From the NCBI GenBank assembly GCA_946965045.2, contig OX337237.1:310001-374000 (forward strand): 64,000 bases of DNA, written 5' to 3'. Below, piece after piece: positions 1 through 11,479 of the stretch. The notes beneath the pieces are model-generated. The model worked only from the letters and a program-made list of their open reading frames with translations, had not been told where the DNA came from and searched no databases. Each line of letters begins with the position of its first letter. The stretch's first letter is position 1. The translations under genes and the position numbers were made by a program. The DNA is from Epithemia pelagica (taxonomy: Eukaryota; Bacillariophyta; Bacillariophyceae; Surirellales; Surirellaceae).

Positions 1-663
1 CTATCCGGGTAGCTTATGCGCAAGCCCGCCATACGACGTGCGCGTAAGATCCTTGGCAGGCGAGTCGGCCTCCATCCTCCTCTCCACAATGGCGCCGTTC
101 TATTTGGAAGGATGTTGCGGGTTTGTCGACGTTGCTTCTTACGCAGTCTGTTGCGGTTTCGCCAAGCACCCTGATGGATCGTGTGTATTGCCGTGAGTGA
201 CGACAACGGACCGAAAAAGTCCCCGTGCGAAATGTGGTTGTTGCGTCGTTTGGTTCCACCGAATCCGACCGGAATCTCCAACAACGAGAGGAGAGGTTCG
301 CAGTAACATGACTCGACGACCATCCTGAATGCTGACTGACTGATATTGGATGAATGAATGTTGTGCGAGTGAACACACCCAACCACCAAGACACATTGTA
401 TTCTATTATACGCTCGCGTCTCGTGCAGCACACACGCGCAAGTTTGGTTCATTCGCGCCACCAAGAGAATTCCAGAGACTCTTTTGTGAGACAGAGTCAA
501 TCTCTCTTGTGTCAGGGAGAACAGCACGAAACCACCAAACAAACGACAGGAGAATTGTACAATTCTTTCTCTCTCTCTCTGTTTGCCACACACAAGTTTA
601 CTCCTTGTCACCAAAAGAATCCACAGCAGCAGCGTCAGTAGCTCTATTGTAAAGGCAGAGAAA
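1..663. other. Leader region of the first GTPase gene
   Basis: No convincing protein or RNA gene is seen. Short open frames here lack recognisable domains. A CT-rich run lies at about 567-580, shortly before the start codon at 664, as is common in leader regions of this window. Confidence 0.5.
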
Positions 664-3600
664 ATGACCAAAAAGGGTCTTTTTCTTCGACAAACGTCGC
701 CTTGGAGGAGACGACGCGGGGCTCAGGACAAACGAATCCACTATGAGAAACTAGTAGAGGATTCTCCCACGGAACGCACAGTCGCATCATGGAGTGAAGG
801 GACCAGCGACGACCCACCCACGAAATCCAACAATGGTACGTACAAGACACACTGGATCCGAACTGTCGGCTCCATATTATCCATTGGTGCAATAAACTGT
901 TTGTTTTTGTTGTTGTTCCTCACGGATTCGGACAAACTCTGGTTTCCTTCTGGAAATTTGGGGGCGACTCTTTATTTTGTTCAGTGGATCCACGGCAGAT
1001 CATCCAAACCGTTCCAACCACGGATACCGAAGACAGCGAAAGCCACACGGAAGAGGGGCACGACGACACTCTGGACGCAGGTTCGTCGCCCAAGGAGGCT
1101 CGATTATTGGAAGCGACTCGACAAGACTTGGTACGATCCATTCACCGCCTGGAACGCAAGGTTCCATTCGACAGCCCGTGTCAACAGGCACAGGTGTCTC
1201 GTCGTCTCCACGACGTGCAACAGCAATTGCAGTCGTGTGTCGAGCAGTCGCTGAGGGCTCACACGGCGGCCGCCCCACGGGCACCACCCAAGGAATCCTG
1301 GCAGGCTGATGCCGTGGAAGAGTATCTGGGACCCTTGTTGGCACATGGGTTTGAATTTATCTCATCCAAGGATGCTCATGGATTGTGGACCAGTGGTGAC
1401 GAATTACCACCATTCCAATTCCACACGAATGGTCGACCCGTCTTTGTTGTCAATGTGTCCTTTTTGGTCGACTCGTCGTCGACATGCACCACCACCACCG
1501 TTTCCGAGGCACCACCATGGCCCCTACCGTCTTCCTCGTCGTCGTTGCATGGCCCATTGCAACCCCAACAATTACACGCACGATCCACGCCACGAAAAAA
1601 GCGTTCCTCGATCTATCGTTGGTGGACCAATCTCGAAGTGACACGTCAACTCGAAGCCGCACTCGAGCGAAAATTGGCCAATGACGCAGTCATTTCGATG
1701 CAAGATTGTCACTATTGGATTGTCCCTTTTTCTGCCTCATTGTCGTCGTCGTTGTCCAAAGAAGAAGAGGAAGAGGATGAAACCAATCTCTTGTGGTGCT
1801 GGTACGACCATCAATGGTCTCCCTGGTGTCCTCCCGAACCACCGGAACACGTGACGGCCACAGTGACCACGACCGAACTAGAGTTGGAATGGAGCATGGC
1901 GGACACCAGCAAGAAGAATAGTGTCGCGGTGTCACTCTTTTCCTGCCAGTCGTCGTCGCTGCTCCGAACGGTCACGAGTCAGTTTTCCTCCTGTTCCTGG
2001 ACCCACTTGGAACCTCGTACAGAATATCGAGTGGAACTGCGTGGCATTTCACGGATTCAAGGCGTTAGTACTCGTGCCGTGACCAAGCTTTTTCAAACGC
2101 CCAAAGCCTTGTCCTGGGCTCGACGCATTTATCAGTCCATTCATACCTCACAACAACAACAAGCGCATTCCGCCAAAAATGACATTGCGACCGTATTCGT
2201 GGAACCAGCAGTAGCCCTGGATCCCCATCCAACCGAATCACACCTACCACTCGAAGCAAGCCCGGTCGTACTCCAACTTGCCTGTCGGGTACACCACGTC
2301 GTACAATCCCAAGCATTTCATTTACCAGGCCAACCCATGGTCGATAGTATTCGAATCGTCGATGTGGCTCCGGGATTGGAACCCCACTATGAATTGGGCC
2401 CCATGGAACAGGCCTGGGTGTGTTTGTTGACGGGAGAAATGGGCGCGGGAAAGTCGACACATTTGAATGCCATGGTCAATTGGTTGTTTGGCGTCGAGTG
2501 GGATGACCCCTTTCGATTGCTATTAGTGGACGATTCGGAACAACGCACCGAGTCGGGAATCACGCCACAGAGTACCGTCTATCGCATTCGTCATTTGCCG
2601 GGCATGCCCGTGGACCAGAGCCTCATTCTCATTGATTCCCCGGGCTTTGCGGCTACTCCTCCAAGTCTCCAAACCGATCTGTTTACACGCGAATCGTTTC
2701 GTCAACTCTTTTCATTGCTGACTCATGTGAATTGTGTGGGATGGGTTCTTCCCGCGAACCGCAATCGATTGACCACGAGTTTTCAATACGTGATTCAAAA
2801 AGTACTGGAATTGTTGGATACCACACTCCAGGACAATCTTCTTCCAATTTGTACCTTTGCCGATGCTGGAATTCCTTCCTGTCTGGCCGCATTGGAAGAA
2901 GACACTGTGCCCTTTCGACATTACGTCAAGGTCCAAAATGGACCATTCTCGTGTCGACACATGATGAGGCGACGACACGTTGGACAAGAAGTCGACGGTA
3001 ATACGAATCCATTACACGAAACTCGTTCGTCTCATCAAGAAAAGCTCCATTGGGAGATAGCCTACAATGGCATTGCGTCCATGTTTCGCATTGTCGACCA
3101 TCACATGGTGTTGCGACCGTTGGACAAGAGCCTTGCAGTACTGGAAATTCGCCGAGGATTGCATCAGCAGTTACAAAGCGTGGTCCAAGAGCTTTGGACG
3201 ATCACGAATCAAGTTGTCTCTATTGTGCAAGATCTAGATAGGCTTCTCCAAACGCTTGGACAGTCACCGACCGAACCGATACTCCATAACCAGGGTAACG
3301 AGCTCGAACCGCCTCCAGAACAAGGGATTCAACAATGGAGTACCAACAAGCAGTGCCTAGAAGCGACGATTGCAAACAAACTCTCTGACTTGGACGAAAG
3401 ACAAGGTCGTCTCGTTACGCTATTGAGTGACTGTGTCAAAGTGCAGCAAAGCCTAGAGGGTAAAGGGTTGCGTAACAATCCCCGAGCTGCGGCCAACCAG
3501 TTGGACTCTTTGATCCGTGGCATGCTGGACCAAACCGAGAACAACATGCAAAAGGATTTCATGCTACATGGCTTGTACATGGCCAAACGTGAATTCGACT

Positions 3601-3983
3601 GCAAACTGGACAAGGAGCACAACAGTAATCGACAACGTGATATGCGTCGTTCGAAACAAGCCGCTCTTGTTTGCATTCGGCAGGAGTGGACACGCCGGTC
3701 TCAATTGGGACAGGAAGAACGGTTGCGAGAAGACACGGAACCCAGTGACTTTTACAATCAAGTTTTGTCTCTCCTGCCAAACGAATGCCACTCTCCTCTC
3801 CTACTACCAGCACCCCTTGGTCGGACTCATCTCGTTCGGGCTGAGCCCGAAACCGGCTACGAAGAGCGCAACTTTCCACCCTATCGGGAAAGCTTGATAA
3901 AGACGGCTCAGGCCCTACGACAATTGGTGTCTCGTTGGGATATGCCCCTGGTTGACGGAAACTCCCATCCAACGAACCAATAG
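664..3983 (+). CDS. FN3-containing P-loop GTPase, copy 1 (2 exons)
   Basis: Read as join(664..835, 985..3983), 1056 aa. Exon 1 ends in phase 1 before GTACGT; the acceptor is the AG at 983-984, and the joined frame is open to TAG. Introns at the same place and phase in the two paralogs support this. Order of parts: basic N-terminus, helical region, fibronectin-III-like segment (about 340-427), GTPase domain with G1 GEMGAGKST (about 541), G3 DSPGF (about 608) and G4-like TFAD (about 684), then C-terminal coiled coil. The G-domain resembles the AIG1/septin-like group of TRAFAC GTPases (family knowledge). Unlike the copies at 14.6 and 19.5 kb, it has no Cys/His-rich module and no 3' intron. Role unknown; presumably a cytosolic GTP-dependent assembly or scaffold protein (inference). 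Confidence 0.85.
836..984 (+). other. Intron 1 of GTPase copy 1
   Basis: 149 bp. The donor is GTACGT and the acceptor a pyrimidine-rich tract ending TTCAG. Removing it joins a G to TG and forms a Val codon in the long downstream frame. Confidence 0.8.
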
Positions 3984-4690
3984 TTCTACAAGTGAAGCAA
4001 TGCGAATATGAGAATCGTAAAGCTGTTCCCTGAAAGTTCATTCGCAAGCATGTGGCTCCAATAAGGCAAGACTTTGTATACCGGGGTAGCATACGGTTGA
4101 TGATGCCTCTTTGCTTGGATTTATGGTACTTTCATCGAATCCGGAGAGCCGAATAGACTTGTCTCGACTAGAGATGTCACTGAATTTCCCTCCACATCCG
4201 GGTTAGCACGTATTTCTCCACCATGGCGTCGGTCATAGCAGGACTGAAAGTGGGCGATGACGCTACAAGTCTTTCTTGAAAGAAGGACCGTTTACATCCT
4301 TGTGCGTCATCAGCATTCGGTGCAGAGTGTTTGCAATTTGCAATCAATGACGGTACGGAAGTACAAACGTGTTGCACCACGAATACATGCGGCGACTTGC
4401 TGCTGTTTGCGACTGAGAACGGTCCTGCACAGATCCTCGGCTTTTGTGTGAATTGACTCGTATCTCCTGCTTTGTTTGTCTCTAAAAGCTATTGGTTAAA
4501 CGTGTACCTTTGGTTGCGAAGTGCTCGCAAGTACTCTGCGTCACGACCCAGTCGCACACAGACTACGAACGCATGATTGAAACACGACACACCACTGCGG
4601 TGAGGTGATTGTCCTTCCACAACAACTTTCCTCTAATCAAACAAGCATCAGAGTCGAGAGAGCACCCATCACCGTAACAAAATCGCCGTT
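3984..4690. other. Intergenic, GTPase copy 1 to VRF protein 1
   Basis: Both flanking genes are on the + strand, so this holds a 3' UTR and the next promoter. No domain-bearing frame was found. Confidence 0.5.
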
Positions 4691-5728
4691 ATGTTTCTGG
4701 TTACATCGACCAACGAGCCCCGATTAAAACGTCGACCGTCCTTTTGGCCCTTTTCCACCAAGGAGACAATCCGAAAACCAGGCAACATGATATTGTCGGA
4801 AAGGAACATGTTATCACGTACAGAGGACCGCGATAAGTTTGTGGAACGGAAGACCACCTTATCTCGAACCTCTTCTTGTTGCTCGAATGGGACTTTTGTG
4901 ACCTCACCGTTACCATCTCGACTTGAAAGCAAGACATTGACGACTTGCCAAAATGAGGCACAGTCCGTATCACGTAGTGGTGATTTGCAATCTAGCACGA
5001 TCACCAATGCCGCCTGTGTCCATGGAAACAACAGCCAGAGCGACTATCAACACCAAAGTTACAGAACTACAAATCGAAGGCACGTACGTTTCCAAGAAGA
5101 CCACAACGTATATTATGATCCACCTGCCAATCACCCTGTGACGGATGGGGACCAGAATACTTGGGAGTTGTTATGGTACAGTCGCGACGAAACCAAACAT
5201 CTCAAGGAAGATGTGATGCAGTCCGTTGCCGTTCGCAGTGCCTTGTATCAAACCTGGCGAAACGAACCAGCCCCTTCCAATTGGAAGCAAAGCAAAAGCA
5301 AACGGCGTGGACGCGGCGTGGCAGGAGGACCAACCAATCAAGCACAAGATCCTTTCGAGCATGTCTACCGCCAGTGTTGCGTCGGAAACACACTAACGTC
5401 TCAGCAGGTCCATGCCTTGAGTAGATTTCTGGACGAGGACAGCACCGGCTTGGAATGCCTCGTCTTAAAACATTCCATTCCCAGCATTGCAAAGGATAAA
5501 GAGGTACGACGACACCTCCTACTAACGACACTCAATCGTAACCGAATAAGATTGGATCGCCTGTCCCACCACTCTCGGGAAAGACGTAACAGTTGGAAGG
5601 AACTCCAATCCTTGGAAATCTCACATCAAATGGCAGACATCACAGAGCCTGATCGATTGTTTGCTTTGGCGATGGGACAAGTATTAGAACGGCAAGTCCA
5701 ACGAGAAGAAGGAGAAATCAAGTGGTGA
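4691..5728 (+). CDS. VRF-family protein 1 (diatom family, unknown function)
   Basis: 345 aa from the first ATG of the frame. The first half is Ser/Thr- and Arg-rich. A conserved block near residue 130 (RHVRFQEDHNVYYD) is followed by an acidic/aromatic stretch ending in a basic helix. The second half has a Gly-Leu-Glu motif (STGLECLVLKH) followed by Arg-rich helices. The same two-block layout occurs in four genes at 34-42 kb, where the first block continues EDCHETWY and the second reads LIGLE. This copy is longer and diverged. No signal peptide or membrane segment is seen. I know the pattern from diatom proteins of unknown function. Confidence 0.75.
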   Translation: MFLVTSTNEPRLKRRPSFWPFSTKETIRKPGNMILSERNMLSRTEDRDKFVERKTTLSRTSSCCSNGTFVTSPLPSRLESKTLTTCQNEAQSVSRSGDLQSSTITNAACVHGNNSQSDYQHQSYRTTNRRHVRFQEDHNVYYDPPANHPVTDGDQNTWELLWYSRDETKHLKEDVMQSVAVRSALYQTWRNEPAPSNWKQSKSKRRGRGVAGGPTNQAQDPFEHVYRQCCVGNTLTSQQVHALSRFLDEDSTGLECLVLKHSIPSIAKDKEVRRHLLLTTLNRNRIRLDRLSHHSRERRNSWKELQSLEISHQMADITEPDRLFALAMGQVLERQVQREEGEIKW

Positions 5729-6050
5729 AGGTCGGACTCTGCGGCCTCTGTCGACGAATGAAATTTCGGAAGGATCTGGTGTGTCGGAATGTGGATATGC
5801 CCTACGATATGAGCTATGCCCTACCATATGAGGGGTCGCCTTTGATGCCACAGAACGCTTGGAACAGGATAGTCCTTTCGTCTACAATAGTTTACGCACT
5901 ATTTGGTTTCCAATACCTACCCCTGCTTTGAATATTGTCTGCCGAATCTAGTGAGATTGTGTTTTTGAGACAAATTGTGTTTTTGAGACAAACGTTGTTG
6001 CTTGTGGGGACTCTTGTGAAATATACGCAGAGCAGTCCTCTTACTACGTC
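5729..6050. other. Convergent intergenic region with an 18-bp tandem repeat
   Basis: Lies between two convergent genes. An 18-bp unit (ATTGTGTTTTTGAGACAA) occurs twice in tandem at 5956-5973 and 5974-5991. It may contain both polyadenylation regions; nothing else is recognised. Confidence 0.5.
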
Positions 6051-6752
6051 TTATGATCGCTCCATGACTTGCATGCTTTCCACTTGGTTCTTGATGCGCC
6101 GAGCTACTTGTTGACCTTCATTCTTTTTGAGACGCAAGATTTTGGCTCCTTCGGCTTTGGTCGTAATCACGACATGTTCCTGAGTATCTCCACAACAGCA
6201 TGTTTGCGCAATGCAATTCGGTGGCACCCCCTTGACGTCGGCATCGGTAATCTGCGACAAATCAACCGAGTCGATTTCATACTTGGGTCCACAGCAACAC
6301 GAGCAACAAGCAATGGGCCCAAATCGACAGGGATTGACAGTTTTGATCTCCAAGTGATTTCGTCGCAAGGAATATGTACTGGGATCATTGGGGCAACAGC
6401 CGCATCCAGTGGCACACAAGCGATGGACCCAGGAAAAGTACAAGACCTCTCGACCCTCCCATAGGACTTGTTCTCGTTGTTTCATGGCTTTGGATTGACG
6501 AAGAGTCTGCAAGGTTTCGCGGATACGAATTCGATCGCCGATACTCGATACACCCATTTCCCGGAGGTTTTGGTCCGTCAAATTGGGTGCCACCTCGCCT
6601 GTGATATCATTGGCAATAAACACTTCGCCATAATTTCCCAAACCCTTGCTCTCTAAATACGATGCCAACGCAGTAGAACTCCAATTGGACCAATCACGAG
6701 TTGATTCGGTTGTTGTAATATCGTTGACACTGTTTTTCTTGGTGCGAGTCAT
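6051..6752 (-). CDS. SAM-domain protein with a Cys-rich C-terminal domain
   Basis: 233 aa from an ATG at 6752. Residues about 20-85 look like a sterile alpha motif: W..TALASYLESKGLGNYG, then NDITGEVAPNLT and LREMGVSSIGDRIRI, the classic SAM helix-5 pattern. The rest is a basic and Cys-rich region (CATGCGCCPN, CCSCCCGPKYE, QTCCCGD) interleaved with beta-like segments ending in ITTKAEGAKILRLKK, which suggests a PH-like membrane-associated fold. Cys clusters next to hydrophobic stretches could be acylated (inference). SAM domains usually mediate protein-protein assembly. Partner unknown. Confidence 0.8.
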   Translation of the reverse strand: MTRTKKNSVNDITTTESTRDWSNWSSTALASYLESKGLGNYGEVFIANDITGEVAPNLTDQNLREMGVSSIGDRIRIRETLQTLRQSKAMKQREQVLWEGREVLYFSWVHRLCATGCGCCPNDPSTYSLRRNHLEIKTVNPCRFGPIACCSCCCGPKYEIDSVDLSQITDADVKGVPPNCIAQTCCCGDTQEHVVITTKAEGAKILRLKKNEGQQVARRIKNQVESMQVMERS

Positions 6753-7434
6753 GACTTGCTCGTCGTCTCAGTTGAACTGGATCAGATATTTTGCTTCTCG
6801 TCTGAATTATGTCCTTGATCAGAGGTATCGTGATCAACGCTGGCCTTCGTTTTCTTGACACTTGCAACTTGCACATTGTCTTCCCATTCACATCGAATGA
6901 AGGAACTGTTTCAGTCGTTCCTTGAATCGTGGTGTCCCTCTCGGATTCGGAAGCTGCAGATTGACCCGATTCGTATTGAAGTCTTACACTCTCGAGCGCA
7001 CGCGAAACAATGTAGAAGAATATATCATGGAATGTTATAGGTTCCATCTGATAGGGATTTCAGAATAACGCGAACGCTCTTTATCCTTAACCCTAAATTG
7101 CTAGCTAGCGAAGAGCTATACCTACTGCAACAAATTTCTAGTATCCCAACACTTCTCCAGAAGAGACGACCCGAACCCATTTTACATTGGCTTTTACCAC
7201 AGTAACCGACGTATTATAGATCCTCTCAACTCATAATAAAATCACTTTACACAGGGTCCCTGGGTTGATTCGAATTTGCCATGAGCTGAGAGCCACATGT
7301 TTTGTTCCAGGGTCAGCCTCCCTGTGACTGCTATATTATCCTCGATAGATACCAAAGCAAAAGAAACTATAGGCTCTAGTATAGCAGAACAGAGCATCGG
7401 GTCCCATTCCCTCTTGTCCGTTTGTCCTCCACTA
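6753..7434. other. Intergenic, promoter side of the SAM gene
   Basis: Holds the 5' region of the SAM gene and the 3' region of the first exostosin-like gene, both on the minus strand. No further gene is supported. Confidence 0.45.
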
Positions 7435-9192
7435 CTACCGTTGGAGATTGCAGTCTCGGCTCGCATTGACAAATTCATCGCACCGGACACCCTGTAATTT
7501 CAAGGACGATCTTCCTCCTTGTTGTTGATGCGTTTGCACGAGTTCCAGTCCTTGGACCAACCCATTCACAGTCCCAACCGGCGTTTCGACATAATCTTTG
7601 TAAATGCGATAACACGCTTGTCGCATGCGACAGCGTTGTTCCAGAGAAATGGTGTCCAAATAGGCCAAGGTCGTGCGGCCGGCATCCTTTTCCGGAAGAA
7701 TCACGGCACACTCGGTCCAATTGACCAATTCGGGACGAAAGGGCCAGACCCAATCATCGGCATGCACCACGGGTATAGTACCAGCCGACAAGACTTCGGA
7801 AAAGCGGTACGAAAATTTATTGTCGCCTCGAGCCGCCAAGGCAAAGACGGCACGGGCCATGAATTGGGGATAGGAGTACTGTGACAGGGCGGACCGATTG
7901 AATTCGGCGGCAAGAAAATAGCGCGAGACAAAGATTCGTTGATTGTCATTAAGGTGTTGATAGGATCTTCTCGCTCCACCCCCATGACGACGATGAAAGT
8001 CTGCATTGGCACCGGATCGAAAATTTCCAGCGTAGACAAAGTAAAAGGGCCGATTGGTTTCGGCGGCACAGGTTTGAATGTCATGGACTTGTTGCCGTGT
8101 CAAGTGCGAGGGACGTGGCATGGGTGGGATCAATCCTTGATCACGATCCTCCTTGACATGCGAAATGAGGGAGGAGAGCGTGGCAATGGAAAGGTACGAG
8201 GCATTGGAGAGAGAGCCAGTGGTACGAATCTGCGGATTGCGCCCTCCACCCAAACCGTCTCCAGTACAATCCAACAAAATGGCCGTCGTGGGAAAACTAG
8301 CGAGGCGAAGCTTTTCAAAGGTTGGACTGGACCAGAGAGGATTCATTGGTTGTTCCAAGGGTGTCGTTCCGGTATGTCGAGTTCGGCGGGTGCCTCCTCC
8401 CAACAGTCGTCGACCAAAGGTGACATCCATATTTTGCTCCCCTCCCCCACCGTATATGGGGTAATTGGATTCTCCGCATTGAGGTTGATCCAAAAATATA
8501 TAAATGCGTGTCTGGGGAGGGAGTCTGGTGGTACTGTTGTTGTTGATGGTGGTGGCCAGGAGGGTTCTGTTCGAGCCTGCAGGTTGTTGTTGTTGTTGTT
8601 CTTGTCGTCGTCGTTTTCGTCCTTGTTGTGGTCGTTTCGGATAGACTTGATCCAGTTCGTTCCACAGGGTTGGATGAAACCATGGGTGGTTAATGACACC
8701 GGTCAACAGTTCGGTTTCCCGAATACTGCGAGGAATGGTCAAGGCCCATTGTTGATTGACATGATTCCATCCAAAACTCGTGAGCAAAATTACGGCTGGA
8801 GGAGGTGGTGCATTCGGATCCAACCAGGGACGGTGCACCTTTGGATCCCACTCCAAGGTCTTGTCCTGAACCAAGGAATGGGGCCACCAAACTGTCTTGT
8901 TATTGTTGTTGTTGTTCTTGTGGTAGCTGGTGGTGGTGTCGGAATCGTTGGAACCTGATGTGACTGTCACATTCTCATGAGCACGATGGTCCACCACAAG
9001 AATCGTATTGTTGTTATTGTTGCTGCTGCTGAGGGACGAGGACGACACTGCGGGAAATACATATCGAGACAACTCGACTCCAATTTGAAATTGCCATACC
9101 ACCGTAACACTGGCCAGTGCCAACCCCACAGTAAGAATGGTTCTTCTTCGTGTTCTTCTTCGTTGGAAGCAACAACAACGTCGATTCGTCAT
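7435..9192 (-). CDS. Exostosin-like (GT47) glycosyltransferase, copy A
   Basis: 585 aa from the ATG at 9192; the frame is open slightly further but has no earlier ATG. It is a type II membrane protein: a short basic cytosolic tail, one membrane segment at about residues 16-35 (ILTVGLALASVTVVWQF), then a low-complexity Asn/Ser/Asp stem. The luminal part carries the exostosin signature (NDNQRIFV, then from about 460 FSYRFSEVLSAGTIPVVHAD and WPFRPELVNW). GT47 enzymes transfer sugars in the Golgi; donor and acceptor cannot be deduced. It is a tandem duplicate of the gene at 9.8-11.5 kb; both end in the same CNLQR tail. Confidence 0.85.
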   Translation of the reverse strand: MTNRRCCCFQRRRTRRRTILTVGLALASVTVVWQFQIGVELSRYVFPAVSSSSLSSSNNNNNTILVVDHRAHENVTVTSGSNDSDTTTSYHKNNNNNNKTVWWPHSLVQDKTLEWDPKVHRPWLDPNAPPPPAVILLTSFGWNHVNQQWALTIPRSIRETELLTGVINHPWFHPTLWNELDQVYPKRPQQGRKRRRQEQQQQQPAGSNRTLLATTINNNSTTRLPPQTRIYIFLDQPQCGESNYPIYGGGGEQNMDVTFGRRLLGGGTRRTRHTGTTPLEQPMNPLWSSPTFEKLRLASFPTTAILLDCTGDGLGGGRNPQIRTTGSLSNASYLSIATLSSLISHVKEDRDQGLIPPMPRPSHLTRQQVHDIQTCAAETNRPFYFVYAGNFRSGANADFHRRHGGGARRSYQHLNDNQRIFVSRYFLAAEFNRSALSQYSYPQFMARAVFALAARGDNKFSYRFSEVLSAGTIPVVHADDWVWPFRPELVNWTECAVILPEKDAGRTTLAYLDTISLEQRCRMRQACYRIYKDYVETPVGTVNGLVQGLELVQTHQQQGGRSSLKLQGVRCDEFVNASRDCNLQR

Positions 9193-9811
9193 TCCATAAT
9201 TTTGTGCTCTCTCTCTACTCCAAATGTCGGCAAACAATACCCTCTATGCAACAAGCAAGACAACAAGCAACAACATGGAACTAAGAAAGCGTTCCCATTG
9301 TCACAGTCACAGCGCCCACAAAAAAGCTATGCCTATATCTATATCAAATAGCTATGATCCTCTATTTGAGGTACTTCTATCCTAATACGACGTCTTTTGC
9401 AAGTGTGTTCTCGTCTCTCTCTCTAGACCTTTGCGAAACTCTCGAATCGAAACCAAAAAGGAAAGGAACATGGTTGTCGGAATAACACCATCCACTATTA
9501 TAATAGAAAGTATAGTGTTCCAAGTTCAGCGTGCCCGTCGTGAACCGTGACTCGTCCCTACCAAAACACCCGGGAGAGAGTCCACAACGAACCTGCATGT
9601 CACAGTGGATTGGATGATGAAACGTTGGACGAGCCGCTGGCTTTCTTGGCACTGCGACTCCTGCTGCTAGTAGGTACAAATACTCGGAAAACACACATCT
9701 TTCCTAGATACCAAAGGAAACGAAACTAGGCAGGCTACTAGTGTAGTAGTGGTACAAAGGTTCCGTTCCCTCGTCTCGTCCTCCTTCTACCGAGTGGTTT
9801 CTCCTCTACAT
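9193..9811. other. Intergenic between the tandem exostosin genes
   Basis: Contains the promoter of copy A and the 3' end of copy B. No domain-bearing frame is seen. Confidence 0.45.
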
Positions 9812-11479
9812 CTACCGTTGGAGATTGCAGTCTCGGCTCGGATTGACAAATTCATCGCACCGGACCCCTTGCAATTTTAATGGCGATCCTCCTTCGTGTC
9901 GTTGCGTTTGCAAGAGTTCCAGTCCTTGGACCAACCCGTGAATGGTTCCGACCGTGGTTTCGACATAGTCTTTGTAAATGCGATAACACGCTTGTCGCAT
10001 GCGACAGCGTTGTTCCACAGAAATCGTGTCCAAATAGGCCACGGTCGTCTTGCCGGCATCTTGTTCGGGACGAATGACGGCACACGCGGTCCAATTCACC
10101 AATTCGGGACGAAACGGCCAGACCCACTCATCGGCATGCACGACGGGAATGGCACCGGCCGACAAGACTTCGGAAAAGCGATAGGAAAATTTATTGTCCC
10201 CTCGCGCCGCCAAGGCAAAGACGGACCGGGCCAGGAATTGGGCATACGAGTACTTGGACAAGGCGGACCGATGGAATTCACTTGCATTGGAATAAGGCGT
10301 GACAAAGATTCGTTGATTGTCGTTCAGGGGTTGATACGAGGACCGTGCGCCACCGCCGTGTTGACGTTCAAAGTCGACATTGTTGCCATTGCGAAAATTG
10401 CCAGCATAGACAAAGAAAAAAGGCCGATTGGTTTCGGCGGCACACGTGGCAATATCGTGCACTTGTTGGTCCGTCAACTGACAAGGGTGGGGCATGGGTG
10501 GAACCAATCCTTGATCCACCTCTTCCTGGACATCTCTAATGAGGGACGACAGTGTCGCAATGGAAAGATAAGAGGCATTGGAGAGAAAGCCACTCACACG
10601 TCGTTGTTGTGGTTCCGGAAAGGCCCCCAACCCGTACCCATTGCAATTGAACAACAGGGCCATTGTGGAAAAGGTTTGGCGCAGCCGTGAAAAGGTCCGA
10701 CTGGTCCAAAGCGGATTGTGAGACGGCACCAAGGGTGTCACGTAGGGCGTGCCTCCTCCCGACGGTCGACCCAACGTGACATCCATGTTGGCTGGTCGGC
10801 CTCCATTGTAAATCGGGTAATTGGATTCCCCGCACTGCGGACGATCCAAAAACACATAGAGGCGTGTCGTCGTGTTGGGGAGCGGGAATCGGGTGGTCCT
10901 ACGGTTGGTGATGGGGCCTGGTGGTCGTCGTCGTCGTTTCTGATAGAGTTGCTCTAGTTCCTCCCATAGCGTGGGATGGAACCAGGGATGGTTGATGATA
11001 CCGGTAAACAATTCCGTTTCCCGAATACTGCGAGGAATGGTCCGGGCCCAAGTTTGATTCCAGTGATTCCATCCAAAACTGGTCAGCACAATCACGGCGG
11101 GAGGAGGTGGTGCATTCGGATCCAACCAGGGACGGTACACCTTTGGATCCCACTCCAAGGTTTGGTCCTGAATCAAGGAATGGGGCCACCAGACTGTCTT
11201 GTTCTTGTTGTGGTTGTTGTTCTTGTGGTTGGCAGGATGCTGGAGTGGGACGGCGGCCAGGGTTGTGGGATTGTGGATGGGATCCAGCCCCGGACGGTCC
11301 AACTCCACCGCAAGAAGGTTGCTGGACAACAACGACGACGACGACGAGGAATCCACCACCGAGAGGGACAATTCCAGTCCCAGTTGGAACTGCCATACCA
11401 ACGCCATGCTGGTAACAAGGGCCACACACACCAAAGTGGTTCGGGTGGTGTGAGAAAACAGTCTTGTGGTCGTCGTCAT
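9812..11479 (-). CDS. Exostosin-like (GT47) glycosyltransferase, copy B
   Basis: 555 aa from the ATG at 11479. Same architecture as copy A: N-terminal membrane anchor (TTLVCVALVTSMALVWQF, about residues 13-31), an Asn/Lys/His-rich stem, then the exostosin domain with NDNQRIFVTPYSNASEF, FSYRFSEVLSAGAIPVVHAD and a Cys-containing C-terminus. The two copies match over nearly their whole length and differ mainly in the low-complexity stem, so they are a recent head-to-tail duplication. An ATG at about 11510 opens a different, overlapping frame just before this start and might act as an upstream ORF. Golgi location is inferred from topology. Confidence 0.85.
   Translation of the reverse strand: MTTTTRLFSHTTRTTLVCVALVTSMALVWQFQLGLELSLSVVDSSSSSSLLSSNLLAVELDRPGLDPIHNPTTLAAVPLQHPANHKNNNHNKNKTVWWPHSLIQDQTLEWDPKVYRPWLDPNAPPPPAVIVLTSFGWNHWNQTWARTIPRSIRETELFTGIINHPWFHPTLWEELEQLYQKRRRRPPGPITNRRTTRFPLPNTTTRLYVFLDRPQCGESNYPIYNGGRPANMDVTLGRPSGGGTPYVTPLVPSHNPLWTSRTFSRLRQTFSTMALLFNCNGYGLGAFPEPQQRRVSGFLSNASYLSIATLSSLIRDVQEEVDQGLVPPMPHPCQLTDQQVHDIATCAAETNRPFFFVYAGNFRNGNNVDFERQHGGGARSSYQPLNDNQRIFVTPYSNASEFHRSALSKYSYAQFLARSVFALAARGDNKFSYRFSEVLSAGAIPVVHADEWVWPFRPELVNWTACAVIRPEQDAGKTTVAYLDTISVEQRCRMRQACYRIYKDYVETTVGTIHGLVQGLELLQTQRHEGGSPLKLQGVRCDEFVNPSRDCNLQR

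Noticed and set aside
583-1254. 223-codon frame continuing through the first intron of GTPase copy 1
   Set aside because: It reads through a GTACGT...CAG intron. Only its 664-835 part is exonic, as shown by paralog structure.
7939-8958. 339-codon + strand frame
   Set aside because: Antisense shadow of exostosin copy A; no start context or domain of its own.
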